Positions 26,441 to 36,036 of a stretch of 64,000 bases of DNA are shown piece by piece. Each line of letters begins with the position of its first letter. Position 1 is the first letter of the stretch. Position numbers and translations under genes: made by a program. The DNA is taken from assembly GCA_964642855.1 (NCBI GenBank), contig CAZXSK010000012.1:1-64000 (forward strand), given 5' to 3'. The notes beneath the pieces are model-generated. The model did not search any database. It saw nothing but the letters and a program-made list of their open reading frames with translations, and was not told the DNA's origin. This DNA comes from CAZXSK01 sp964642855. Its GTDB lineage: Bacteria > Planctomycetota > Phycisphaerae > SM23-33.

Positions 26441-28108
26441 ATGCCGCGAGAACTGACCGCAGAGAGCATTCATGATCTCCTCGCCGATGCGCTGGAAGAC
26501 GCAGTTGCCAGGCAGGCGACCGCAGAAGACGACCCCCGACGAGGGGGCGTGGTCAACCTTGAGAGCTCCCTTCCCACGGCACGGGCAACCGGTCAATTCC
26601 TCACCGCCTGCCTGTACCAGGCAGCGCGGAATCCATCGGCACTGACCGAAGACCGGCTCCGCCGCATGCTGGAAGCCGTTCGATTCCTCCGGCGTGTCCA
26701 GCGCCCGACCGGCCGGTTCGACGAGCCTGACTGCAATATCGACTCCGGGCCGGTGACCGCCTTCCTGCTCCAGCAACTCCTGCCCGCGCTCCGAGCGACC
26801 CCTCCCGAGGTCGACAGCGACCTGGAGCCCATGCTGGCAGAACTCCGGCCCGTTATCGAACGAGGAATGACGGGCATGCTCGACGGCGGGTTCCATACGC
26901 CGAATCATCGCTGGGTCTGGGCGTCGGCGCTGGCGCAGACGGCAGCCTTCCTTGACATCGAGACCCCAGCCGTGCTCGGAGACATCCTGGCCGAAGGAAT
27001 CGACATCGACGCAGACGGGGCGTATCTCGAACGGAGCATCGAAACCTACGACGCCGTGACGGACCTCTCGCTGCTTCTGCTCGACGAACACGTCGACTGG
27101 CCGGACGCGCTGCCTGCCGTCCGGCGTAACCTCGACTTCGACACGTACCTGCTCCATGCGAACGGCACGGTCGAGACGTGTCTCTCGAGAAGATGGGGAG
27201 GACTGAACAAGGCCCCGTTGACGCTCGCCGCTGCGGCTCTCGCTGCTGCGGACGTACTTGGGGAGGGGCGATACGCAGCCCTCGCGCGGGCCCTCTGGCA
27301 GGCGGGAACGCCGGGCAGCCTCGGGCCTCTTGCGTGGTTAGCCTGGGCGGCGACAAGACACCCCCGCTCCCTGAAGATGGAAGGCGAACTGCCCACCTCC
27401 TACACACGGTGGTTCACGGCGAACGGCCTGTGGCGACACCGGCAAGGCCGAACCGACGCGTCCATTCTCAGCCGCAGCCCGGACGTGTTGACTTTCCGCC
27501 ACGGCGGAGCGCAGCTGGCCAGGATGACCATCCGGTTCAGCTACTTCGGAGCGGCTGGGGATTTCGTGGGCGTACCCGCCGCACCGCCGGACGAAGAGGG
27601 GATCGTACTCCATTTCGATGGCCTGCAGATGCCCCGAAGGCCCGGCTACGAGATGCCTCTCGGCCAGACCGTTATTCGGGAAAGCTGGGACCAATCCTTG
27701 AAGCTTCGCCAGCAGCGCCAAGTCGACCCCCAGGCGGCAGAGCTTACCGTCAGGCCCGTCGAGGCCGGGGTGCAGTTCCACCTCGCGAACACTTCGGGCC
27801 TGGAGGGCGTTCCCGCCCAGATCGCCCTGGACTTCCCTCCAGGCGGCCGGTGGCGATCCGCCTGCGACATCTTCGAGCCTGCACCTGGCCAGAGCATTGT
27901 TCTGCTGGGCGGAAGCGCCTCGATGCATTACGGGGTCGACGCGATACACATTGATACCCATCGCCCGGCTACGGAGCCCCGGGCGAAACTGCACACCTGG
28001 CCTGCGATGCGGGACAGTTCGCCGGTCGGGGACCTGGTGCGGGTGGTCATTCCGTTGGTCACACCGGTCGACATCCGCGCAACGCTCACCGGCCACACCG
28101 GTCCGTAG
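26441..28108 (+). CDS. Hypothetical protein, alpha/alpha-toroid plus beta-sandwich (polysaccharide-lyase-like?)
   Basis: 555 residues from the ATG at 26441, 14 bp after apgM; an upstream extension of the frame lies antiparallel to nothing useful and overlaps apgM. Residues 1-330 are helical with repeated aromatic pairs and a motif NHRWVWASALAQTAAF, followed by a beta-rich half from about 345. This two-domain plan recalls heparinase II/III-like and related toroid lyases, but no catalytic signature is certain. No signal peptide. The tight spacing suggests co-transcription with hom-apgM, although the functions look unrelated. I do not recognise the family. Confidence 0.75.
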   Translation: MPRELTAESIHDLLADALEDAVARQATAEDDPRRGGVVNLESSLPTARATGQFLTACLYQAARNPSALTEDRLRRMLEAVRFLRRVQRPTGRFDEPDCNIDSGPVTAFLLQQLLPALRATPPEVDSDLEPMLAELRPVIERGMTGMLDGGFHTPNHRWVWASALAQTAAFLDIETPAVLGDILAEGIDIDADGAYLERSIETYDAVTDLSLLLLDEHVDWPDALPAVRRNLDFDTYLLHANGTVETCLSRRWGGLNKAPLTLAAAALAAADVLGEGRYAALARALWQAGTPGSLGPLAWLAWAATRHPRSLKMEGELPTSYTRWFTANGLWRHRQGRTDASILSRSPDVLTFRHGGAQLARMTIRFSYFGAAGDFVGVPAAPPDEEGIVLHFDGLQMPRRPGYEMPLGQTVIRESWDQSLKLRQQRQVDPQAAELTVRPVEAGVQFHLANTSGLEGVPAQIALDFPPGGRWRSACDIFEPAPGQSIVLLGGSASMHYGVDAIHIDTHRPATEPRAKLHTWPAMRDSSPVGDLVRVVIPLVTPVDIRATLTGHTGP

Positions 28109-28250
28109 GCGTAGGTCTCCCATTTCTCACGCAGGTGTTCGTGCCTGTTAGGACGCGCGCCCGGCAGCCGCCAGAGATTCCGATGCTTGTCGGACGCGCC
28201 CGCCGAGGCGTCCCGGAACCGTGGCTTGCATGGCCATGAACGATTGGAGC

Positions 28251-28278
28251 TTGAAAACGGCACTCCGCCCGCTAGGAT
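28251..28278 (+). promoter_or_regulatory. Sigma-70-type promoter of enolase
   Basis: TTGAAA (28251-28256), a 16-bp spacer, then TAGGAT (28273-28278), giving a leader of about 90 nt. The rest of the 269-bp intergenic region shows no other clear element. Confidence 0.45.
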
Positions 28279-28377
28279 GGCGTTTTCCAGGGGCGTCGGC
28301 GTGGGCGAATTTGCCCATTCCGAGTTGCCCTAACGGTACGAGCAACCCACACCCGATACAGACAAAGGAACCATTCG

Positions 28378-29653
<1,276 letters not shown>

Positions 29654-29682
<29 letters not shown>

Positions 29683-30181
29683 GCAGGCCCACGGGCCTCT
29701 GGGGCAGGCGGCGCAGGTCCTTGGGTTCCTGCTGCTGACGGGGATTTCCCTGGCCATCCTGGTCGGGGTGGTCCTCGTGCCGCCCTACGCCCGCATGTTG
29801 CGCACCCAGCATCGCAGAGACGTAACCCGCATGAAGCGGGACTTCGAGGCCGCCCAGGTCCGCGTGCGTACGCGGTATCTGGCCGAGGCGCCGAAGGACC
29901 CCGTCGAAACGGGACGATTGGCGTGCAATATGCTTGGGTACAGGCCTTCGCGGCAGGTCGTGCAGATCCGGCCTGCCGAGGGGGCAACACCCCCCGGTGC
30001 CATCTGGATGCCAAGTCCGGAGTTGCCTCGCCCTCCGCGGAACTGGGCGACGAAGCTGGACACGAGGCTGCAGAAGGCGTCGACGCGAAGAGGCCTGCTG
30101 ATGCTTGCGGCACTTGGGCTCATCGCAGCTGCGGTACTGTTTGTGGTACCCGACAAGCAGCGGACGCCCCGAACAACCTGA
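29654..30181 (+). CDS. Small membrane protein, FtsB/DivIC-like in position and N-terminal layout
   Basis: 175 residues; the start lies inside the end of eno (29-bp overlap). One N-terminal transmembrane helix (about 20-44, VLGFLLLTGISLAILVGVV) is followed by a charged amphipathic stretch (HRRDVTRMKRDFEAAQVRVRTRYLAE) that can form a coiled coil. A second C-terminal helix (about 148-166) is unlike classic FtsB. In Gammaproteobacteria ftsB directly follows eno, so a divisome role is suggested by position only. Family membership is not established. Confidence 0.68.
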
Positions 30182-30201
30182 CCGAGTCTTCTGAATCAAC
30201 G

Positions 30202-30243
30202 AAGCTCCCCGGAGACCATGGTTTACCGGGGAGCTTTCTTTTT
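30202..30243 (+). terminator. Rho-independent terminator after eno and the FtsB-like gene
   Basis: AAGCTCCCCGG (30202-30212) pairs perfectly over 11 bp with CCGGGGAGCTT (30226-30236), followed by TCTTTTT. The reverse strand also has a usable A/T flank for the convergent sigma-factor gene. Confidence 0.88.
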
Positions 30244-30260
30244 CGGCATCAGCCGCGGGG

Positions 30261-31943
30261 CTACGCTGTCAGGTCGGCGTGATCCAGGTTCGAGAGCCTC
30301 CGCAGCTTCTTGAGGGCCTGCAGTTCGATTTGTCGCACGCGTTCCTTGGAGACCCCCAGTTCCCTACCCAGTTGGTCGAACGTCTTGTTATCGCCCGACG
30401 TGGCCAGCCCGTAGTGGTCGATGAGGATCGTACGCTCGCGTGTGGACAGGTGAGAAAGCATCACCTCGATGCTCTCGCGCAGCTCAGGCAGGTTCAGTTC
30501 GTTGGGGTCATAGGTGCGAAGACTGGCTGCGATGTCGAGGACTTCCTCGTGTCCCGTCGCGAACCGGTCGAGTTGATATCGCTCTTTCGGTACGGACCGG
30601 GCATAGTTCCGCATGATCGCCCAGGAAGCATAGGTTGAGAACCGGAAACCCCGTGCGTAATCGAACTTCTCCACCGCCCGCATGAGTGCAAGGTTGCCGT
30701 CGCTGACAAGCTCGAACAGCGTCTGGGGGCCTGACAGGTGTTTCTTCGCGATCGAGACAACCAGTCTCAGGTTCGAGCGTATGATCCGATTCTTCAGCAC
30801 GTTCGACTGCAACAGCAGCGACTCGACTTCCTTGAGCTGGCTCGCCCGAATGTGCGACGTGTCGAGGCTCCGCCTGAGCCGATCGGCCTTGTATTTGAGG
30901 TAGTTGTATCTGCGAAACAGGTCGTGCTCCTGCTGGGGCGTCAGCAGCGGGATCTTGTACAGCGCGCGAAGATAGGGGGGCAGGCCCTTGGGCGGCTTGA
31001 TGAGCTTGGCGGGCGTGGGAGAAGCTTTGCCCCGACGGCTGTCCGGCTCCAGGATCCGATCGTCCGCATCGGGAAGATCGAACTCCGGATTGTAGATGTA
31101 GTCAATCTCAAGGTCTTCCAGGTGTCGGGCCCGCATCTCGTTGACGATGCGATAGACGCTGCCTCGCGTCCGCGAGTACTGCCGGGCAAGCCGCCCGGCT
31201 GGTATGCCATTCAGGAAGCACCGGTAGATGGTGGTCTTCTCCTCGTCGGAAAGCGGGCCAGTCATGTCCGGGAAGATCGGATCGTCGGGATTCTGACGAT
31301 CGTGGTGACGGATGGTATACCGAACGGTCTCGATGGCCCGGCCTGATTTGCCGGCAATCCTTCGTGCGACTTCCGTGAGCGAACAATGGGTGAAACCCGC
31401 CATCCGTCGGGCCCGTCGAAGGATCTCGTCTCGTTGGCTGTCGGAAACCTTGCTGAACCGGCGAGACCGCCGGATCTGAGTGCGGTTTTTCCTGGCGAAG
31501 CGTTCCACCGAGCTTTCCAGAAAGGCAATCCGCTTCTTTCCGTCCGGGAAAACCAGACGGCGGGCAACCAGCCCGCGTTTTCGCCAGCGTTGGATGGTCT
31601 TGGTGGAAACCTGGAACTTCTGTGCGAGCGCACGGGTGTCGTAAATCTGCTCGTCGTAATCCCGCGTCTGCAGCGAGAAGCTCTGGCAGAGGTCAAGGAT
31701 CAGCTGCTGCAGATCCCGCGCCAAAGACTTGCCCGGGATCGGATCGTGGCTGGCGGAGGACTGGCGGTTGGGACGATAGCCGGTGATCCGGAAGACCACG
31801 AATTCGTACGGGTATTCAGTATCGCGATCGGTGAGTTCGATAAGTTGCTCGGCGGCATCCACATGGCCCTTACGAAGCCGGGCCGGGCCGTTCATCAGCT
31901 CGGATGCCAACTCCCCAATCGCAGCCAGCATATACTTTGCCAT
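30261..31943 (-). CDS. RNA polymerase sigma-70 family factor with N-terminal helix-turn-helix extension
   Basis: 560 residues. The C-terminal half has sigma region 2 (about 380-450: NRIIRSNLRLVVSIAKKHL, DGNLALMRAVEKFDY, FSTYASWAIMRNYARSVP) and region 4 (about 488-552, ending ELGVSKERVRQIELQALKKL). Only about 35 residues separate them, so domain 3 is missing or minimal. The first 320 residues are not sigma-like: a MerR/excisionase-style helix-turn-helix (about 104-150, QVSTKTIQRWRKRGLV) and two further helix-turn-helix candidates (about 187-214 and 246-270). It probably directs polymerase to a subset of promoters; it is not the primary RpoD. Confidence 0.88.
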   Translation of the reverse strand: MAKYMLAAIGELASELMNGPARLRKGHVDAAEQLIELTDRDTEYPYEFVVFRITGYRPNRQSSASHDPIPGKSLARDLQQLILDLCQSFSLQTRDYDEQIYDTRALAQKFQVSTKTIQRWRKRGLVARRLVFPDGKKRIAFLESSVERFARKNRTQIRRSRRFSKVSDSQRDEILRRARRMAGFTHCSLTEVARRIAGKSGRAIETVRYTIRHHDRQNPDDPIFPDMTGPLSDEEKTTIYRCFLNGIPAGRLARQYSRTRGSVYRIVNEMRARHLEDLEIDYIYNPEFDLPDADDRILEPDSRRGKASPTPAKLIKPPKGLPPYLRALYKIPLLTPQQEHDLFRRYNYLKYKADRLRRSLDTSHIRASQLKEVESLLLQSNVLKNRIIRSNLRLVVSIAKKHLSGPQTLFELVSDGNLALMRAVEKFDYARGFRFSTYASWAIMRNYARSVPKERYQLDRFATGHEEVLDIAASLRTYDPNELNLPELRESIEVMLSHLSTRERTILIDHYGLATSGDNKTFDQLGRELGVSKERVRQIELQALKKLRRLSNLDHADLTA

Positions 31944-32002
31944 GGTGCCCCAAGCAGCCGGGTGGATTTGAGGGTGTCACGTCGACCGGCTGTCCAGTCT
32001 AG

Positions 32003-32031
32003 ATTATCCCGCATGTAGCGAAAAACCGCAA
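32003..32031 (-). promoter_or_regulatory. Sigma-70-type promoter of the sigma-factor gene
   Basis: On the minus strand: TTGCGG (32026-32031), a 17-bp spacer, then GATAAT (32003-32008). It lies about 55 bp upstream of the ATG at 31943. Confidence 0.55.
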
Positions 32032-32064
32032 TTCATTTCCTGACAGAACCGAGACATGGGGCCA

Positions 32065-32098
32065 GAAGAAAAGCCCGGATCTCCGAAGAGAGCCGGGC
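32065..32098 (-). terminator. Rho-independent terminator of the coiled-coil lipoprotein gene
   Basis: On the minus strand GCCCGG and TCTC pair around a TTCG loop (32073-32098), followed by TTTTCTT. It sits between the lipoprotein stop (32133) and the sigma-factor promoter. Confidence 0.8.
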
Positions 32099-32132
32099 CT
32101 GAAGTCGCTGTATCTGACGGACCTGTCAGCGG

Positions 32133-32703
32133 CTAGCCTTCCAGAGTCGCTTTCTGGCGAAGGATCGTCTCCTTGATATCGCCGGCCTGAACCCCTGCGG
32201 GCCCGGAGGTGTGATCCTTCAGGATCAGGTCAATCCCAGTCTCTGCCTTTCTGAGCAGATCACCCGCCTCGGCCGGGCTGGCCGAGGCTCTCGCCTCGCC
32301 CATGTACGTCAAGGCTACGCCCGAATCGTAGACCCAGTCCTGGTTGCGGGAACGGTCTGCGGTCTTCGCCCGCTCATAGAGATCACGAGCTTGCTGGTAC
32401 TGCTTGGCTGCCTCGGATCTCGTTTGCTGCTCTTCCGGGTTCACGAGTTTGCGAATGCTCTCCGCCGGAGCGGGAAGCGGGTTGTAGATTTCGCTGGCCT
32501 CGGTCAGGAGGGAACTCATCGCCAACTCGGTTTCCAGCCTTTCGATGAGCAAATCGGCCAAGGCGGTCTTCGCGTCCGCCTGCTTGGTCATCAGGTCTAC
32601 GCTCGTGTCACGATCGCTCTTGATGGCGGCACCGTAGCTGTTGATTTCGCTGAACAGCGTGTTGTCCAGCCGATCGAGCAACTTGCCGGACTCCAGCAGT
32701 TCC
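32133..32703 (-). CDS. Coiled-coil lipoprotein, C-terminal part (split by gap)
   Basis: About 190 residues read from the gap edge to a stop at 32133. It is rich in helical heptads (ELLESGKLLDRLDNT, TALADLLIERLETELAMSSL) and ends with TPR-like helix pairs (QYQQARDLYERAKTADRS). It is on the same strand and of the same character as the part at 32804-33573, so the two are most likely one gene. The frames of the two parts differ across the 100 N, so the true gap length is not 100. Function unknown; probably an envelope scaffold. Confidence 0.7.
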
Positions 32704-32803
32704 NNNNNNNNNNNNNNNNNNNNNNNNNNNNNNNNNNNNNNNNNNNNNNNNNNNNNNNNNNNNNNNNNNNNNNNNNNNNNNNNNNNNNNNNNNNNNNNNN
32801 NNN
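32704..32803. other. Assembly gap (100 N) inside a coding region
   Basis: The flanks share no sequence, unlike the gap at 25583. The reading frames on the two sides are out of register for 100 bases, so the real missing length is unknown. Confidence 0.9.
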
Positions 32804-33573
32804 GCGTCGATCTCGGCCGCCTTGATATCCGCCTGGATTCCCTCCATGGTCGGAGCACGTGCTTCTACGCGAAGCGCTCTGGCCTTGGCTTCAAGCTTCT
32901 CCTTGTTCTCCTTGATCCGGTCCCGGTCCTGACTCTTGGTTTGGATCTGTTCCTGCAGCGAGGTAATGTTCGACTTGTAGGTGCTGACGCTCTCTTCGGC
33001 ATCGTCGAGCATCGACTGGGCTTCCTGAGGCGTCGCCCGCAGCAGTTCATCGTAGAAGGAGAGCAGCAGATTCTGGTCGCGGACCTGGGTCAAGTTCTGG
33101 CTGGCGTCGTAACTTTTCCTGCGAAGCTCCAGCAGCTTTTGGGCGGCCTGGCGGGAAAGGTAGTCAGCCTTCTGAGACTGAACGTGCCCCTGCACCGAGG
33201 CGGCCAGCGCCATGTACTGAGGCTGGGCGTCAGTGGCTTCGTTCTGTGCCTGGCGTAGCGATTCCAGCGCACGATCGAGAAGATCGAGAGCCCGGGCATT
33301 GAGTTCGCCGGCGGGGCGGATCTCAATCGCCTTGACGTCCTCGGGGCTGCAGGGGTCGAGATCTCTGTCCAGGGGGCCCTGCTTACCGGTATCAATGTCG
33401 ACCAGGACGGGGCTTTCCATGAGATCCTGAGCCTGATTGAGGAGGCGTTCTGCCTTTCCCACGCTATCCCGGAGCACGCGGTTATGCTGGTCCGTTTGGG
33501 GTTCGGAGCACCCTGACATGGCCAGCATCGCCATGCAGGCGGCGGCCAGCGAGAAAACCTTGATTGTTCGCAC
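32804..33573 (-). CDS. Coiled-coil lipoprotein, N-terminal part (split by gap)
   Basis: Starts at a GTG (33573) with GGGAG eight bases upstream. A lipoprotein signal peptide ends in AMLAMSGC (lipobox MSGC), so the mature protein should be acylated and envelope-anchored. The mature part is almost wholly alpha-helical with long coiled-coil stretches (for example NITSLQEQIQTKSQDRDRIK), up to the gap. It is last in a minus-strand series with two envelope-protein genes (33650 and 34361). No catalytic motif; no known family recognised. Confidence 0.72.
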
Positions 33574-33649
33574 GGCAGATCTCCCGTAATACGTCTGAAT
33601 TCCTACTCCGCAGGCCTGTTTGTACCATGGCCAGATGGCGTTTTCAACG

Positions 33650-34327
33650 TCAAGCCGACGGGCTTTTCGGGAGCGAATTCCCCTCTTTCGACGCGGGGTC
33701 TGCTTCCAGTCGGGTCGCCAGATCAAGGACGCAATCAAGCGGGACCATCTCGACGCTTCCCTGGCGAACGGGAGCAGCTGTCATCACAAGCTGGCCCTGG
33801 GTCTGCACACTGACAGCCATTCCGTGGAATTCCATCCCCGACTCGAGCACGGCCGCTGAAGCCGCGGGAGACCCCTTGACCAACCAACGACCTGACCGGG
33901 CGGCCAGTGGTTGAACTTCCAGGGGAATCCAATCGCCGTCCTGCTCGTTCCAGAGCACAGCCGGGGGGAGTTCCACGGAAGTCTCTGCCATGGCGACGGA
34001 GTAATAGCGATGGGCCCGCCTCGGGCCGTGGCCTGACTCGCAACGAAGGTCGAACACTCTCACCGCCCTGCCCTTCACCCGACCGTGGGCAACGTTGCTG
34101 GCGCGAGCGCTGTGACCGCTTCGACACAGGGCAAACTGCCGGTACTGCATCGGGAGGTCGAATGGATCGTCCTTGGAGAATCGCAGGTTCAGGTCGTAGG
34201 CTTTGCGGGCCAGAACGCGGGTCCGGCGAGCCCTCAGCAGGCCGACGCCCATGAACGAAGCCATAGCGGCCAGAAGCACGCAAACCAAGACCGCCACGAA
34301 GATGCCCTGCAGGGAGAACGCCATCAT
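33650..34327 (-). CDS. Membrane-anchored hypothetical protein (225 aa)
   Basis: Start taken at the ATG at 34327; an ATG at 34324 and a GTG at 34333 are also possible. One N-terminal transmembrane helix (about 5-30) precedes a basic stretch and a cytoplasmic or periplasmic domain with LNLRFSKDDPFDLPMQYRQF and HGRVKGRAVRVFDL, a layout seen in small membrane proteins of the DUF3137 kind. That similarity is weak. It lies 33 bp downstream of the acidic-tailed secreted protein and is probably co-transcribed with it. Function unknown. Confidence 0.65.
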   Translation of the reverse strand: MMAFSLQGIFVAVLVCVLLAAMASFMGVGLLRARRTRVLARKAYDLNLRFSKDDPFDLPMQYRQFALCRSGHSARASNVAHGRVKGRAVRVFDLRCESGHGPRRAHRYYSVAMAETSVELPPAVLWNEQDGDWIPLEVQPLAARSGRWLVKGSPAASAAVLESGMEFHGMAVSVQTQGQLVMTAAPVRQGSVEMVPLDCVLDLATRLEADPASKEGNSLPKSPSA

Positions 34328-34360
34328 GCCCACGCCGGCCTTGAGCCCCTTGGCCTTCGA

Positions 34361-35665
34361 TTACTCGGGAAGCGGGTTTTCCTGGTCGTCGTCCTCAGCG
34401 GTCGTCCCATCCGGGTTCGGATTTCCGCCGTCGTCATCGTCGTCGTCATCGTCATCGGATCCGCCACTCTTGGGGGGTGGCAATGCCGCCGACCCCAGCA
34501 CGACTTTGTATCCCTCCGGAACGTCCCACTTGAGGTTGTAGTCGGGCTCCGGGGCGCGGAGAGACTCGATCCACTTGAAAACCCTCCGATATTTCGGATC
34601 GGACGTACTGCGGAAAACAGGGGCGACACCCTCATCGGGATTCTTGATCTTGGCTACCTTGGCAGGCAGACCCCACTGAAGCAGCAGCGACATTTCAGGA
34701 TCGGTCCGGTCAATCATCCGCTTGCCATTGTCCACGAAGCCCGCCAGCAACACGAAGTTCGTGTACGGCACGCGCGGATTGCGGCTGTTGACGTTGATCA
34801 GTTTGAGCTCACTCTTGGAGTTCTTCACGAACGCCTGCGGGGCCATGTTACGCACCAAGGGCATGACCAGCCGCTTGAAGTCGTCCATGAAGCGGGGATC
34901 ATTCATGATGTAAATATCGTCGAGCAACCGAGAGTCCTCGGGCAGGACCTGCAGCATGTACTCGGTCTTCCGCCGATTGGACAGCCTGCGGAAACGCCGG
35001 TCGGCGTTCCTGCTCTCCCTGAAGATTCCCTGGTTCTGGTAGGCGTCGATGAATCGCTCAACCACGTCGTTCTTCATCTGGATCCGGACATTCTCGCGGA
35101 TCTCCAGGCGATTGTCGTCGTATCCCGTGCGAAGCTCACGCAGACGAACCCGATAAATGTCCTCCTCCGGGATCAACAATTTCTCGACGGCAGCGAGAGC
35201 CTTGTTGGTCGATGTGGCATTGGGGTCATCATCCTCCCCGTCGCCATTGTCCGCGTCTTCCTTCAGCCTGTCCTTTGCGAGGCTCTGGAGAAGCGTGGCG
35301 CCTTCGTGGTCCTTCTTCAGCTTGAGGGTCTCGCCGGCCTCCTTCAGGGCGACCTTGTACATTCTCCGGTCAAATGCCCAACTGGCCAGCTTGAACCTCT
35401 CCTCCGGGTCGTCCTTGTCGATCTTGCTGAGACGTTTCTCGTATTCGCTCTCGGAGGAGGCGACATCCTCGACAGATTCGACCTCGTCGAACTTCTTGGT
35501 AACGACGATGCCGCTTGCCGTCTTGATCTCGTAGCCGTCCTCGGTCTTGACCACCTCGCCGGTGATCTCCCCGCCACCTTTGAGCTTGACGGTCTTGGTA
35601 GCGGCAATGGACATACCGGCCAGCAGGAGGCACACAACCAGCGAAAGGACTCGTTTGACAGCCAT
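34361..35665 (-). CDS. Secreted protein with acidic C-terminal tail (434 aa)
   Basis: The start at 35665 has GAGG six bases upstream. A signal peptide (VLSLVVCLLLAGMSIAA) is followed by a compact beta-rich module, KTVKLKGGGEITGEVVKTED and on to about residue 65, similar in outline to the start of the TPR protein at 41110. A helical middle region (about 70-360) holds basic and acidic stretches. The end is an acidic low-complexity tail with nine consecutive Asp. Probably periplasmic. tRNA-Cys lies 189 bp upstream. No enzyme motif; unrecognised family. Confidence 0.72.
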   Translation of the reverse strand: MAVKRVLSLVVCLLLAGMSIAATKTVKLKGGGEITGEVVKTEDGYEIKTASGIVVTKKFDEVESVEDVASSESEYEKRLSKIDKDDPEERFKLASWAFDRRMYKVALKEAGETLKLKKDHEGATLLQSLAKDRLKEDADNGDGEDDDPNATSTNKALAAVEKLLIPEEDIYRVRLRELRTGYDDNRLEIRENVRIQMKNDVVERFIDAYQNQGIFRESRNADRRFRRLSNRRKTEYMLQVLPEDSRLLDDIYIMNDPRFMDDFKRLVMPLVRNMAPQAFVKNSKSELKLINVNSRNPRVPYTNFVLLAGFVDNGKRMIDRTDPEMSLLLQWGLPAKVAKIKNPDEGVAPVFRSTSDPKYRRVFKWIESLRAPEPDYNLKWDVPEGYKVVLGSAALPPPKSGGSDDDDDDDDDGGNPNPDGTTAEDDDQENPLPE

Positions 35666-35854
35666 CTGGGACCTCGCAAATCTTTGGGGCAATGACTACT
35701 GGTTCAGACAGCAGAGATTGCGCGACGTTAGCTTCTACAGTATTTTAGTCGCCCAAACGAGGTAGGAAGTTCATGCAGAAGCCGAAAACCGCCGGCCCCG
35801 GTGAACTCCGCCTGCCTGGGTGCTCGGCCTGGTAGAGACCACTTGTGTCGCGAC

Positions 35855-35928
35855 AGGCGGCGGTGGGATTCGAACCCACGAATAACGGATTTGCAATCCG
35901 TCGCCTTGGTCCACTTGGCTACGCCGCC
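35855..35928 (-). tRNA. tRNA-Cys (anticodon GCA)
   Basis: On the minus strand a complete cloverleaf: acceptor GGCGGCG pairs with CGCCGCC, D-arm GCC/GGC, anticodon stem ACGGA/TCCGT with loop TTGCAAA (anticodon GCA), and T-arm GTGGG-TTCGAAT-CCCAC. The discriminator base is U73, the identity element for cysteine. CCA is not encoded. Confidence 0.97.
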
Positions 35929-36036
35929 GGAATCGTGCCCGCCCAATGCCACACGGGCCGACACCAGTATAGACATCCCGCATGGCAGGTCAACGTCGCG
36001 ACCTCCATTCCGGGCAAATACCTGACGTCAGCGGGC

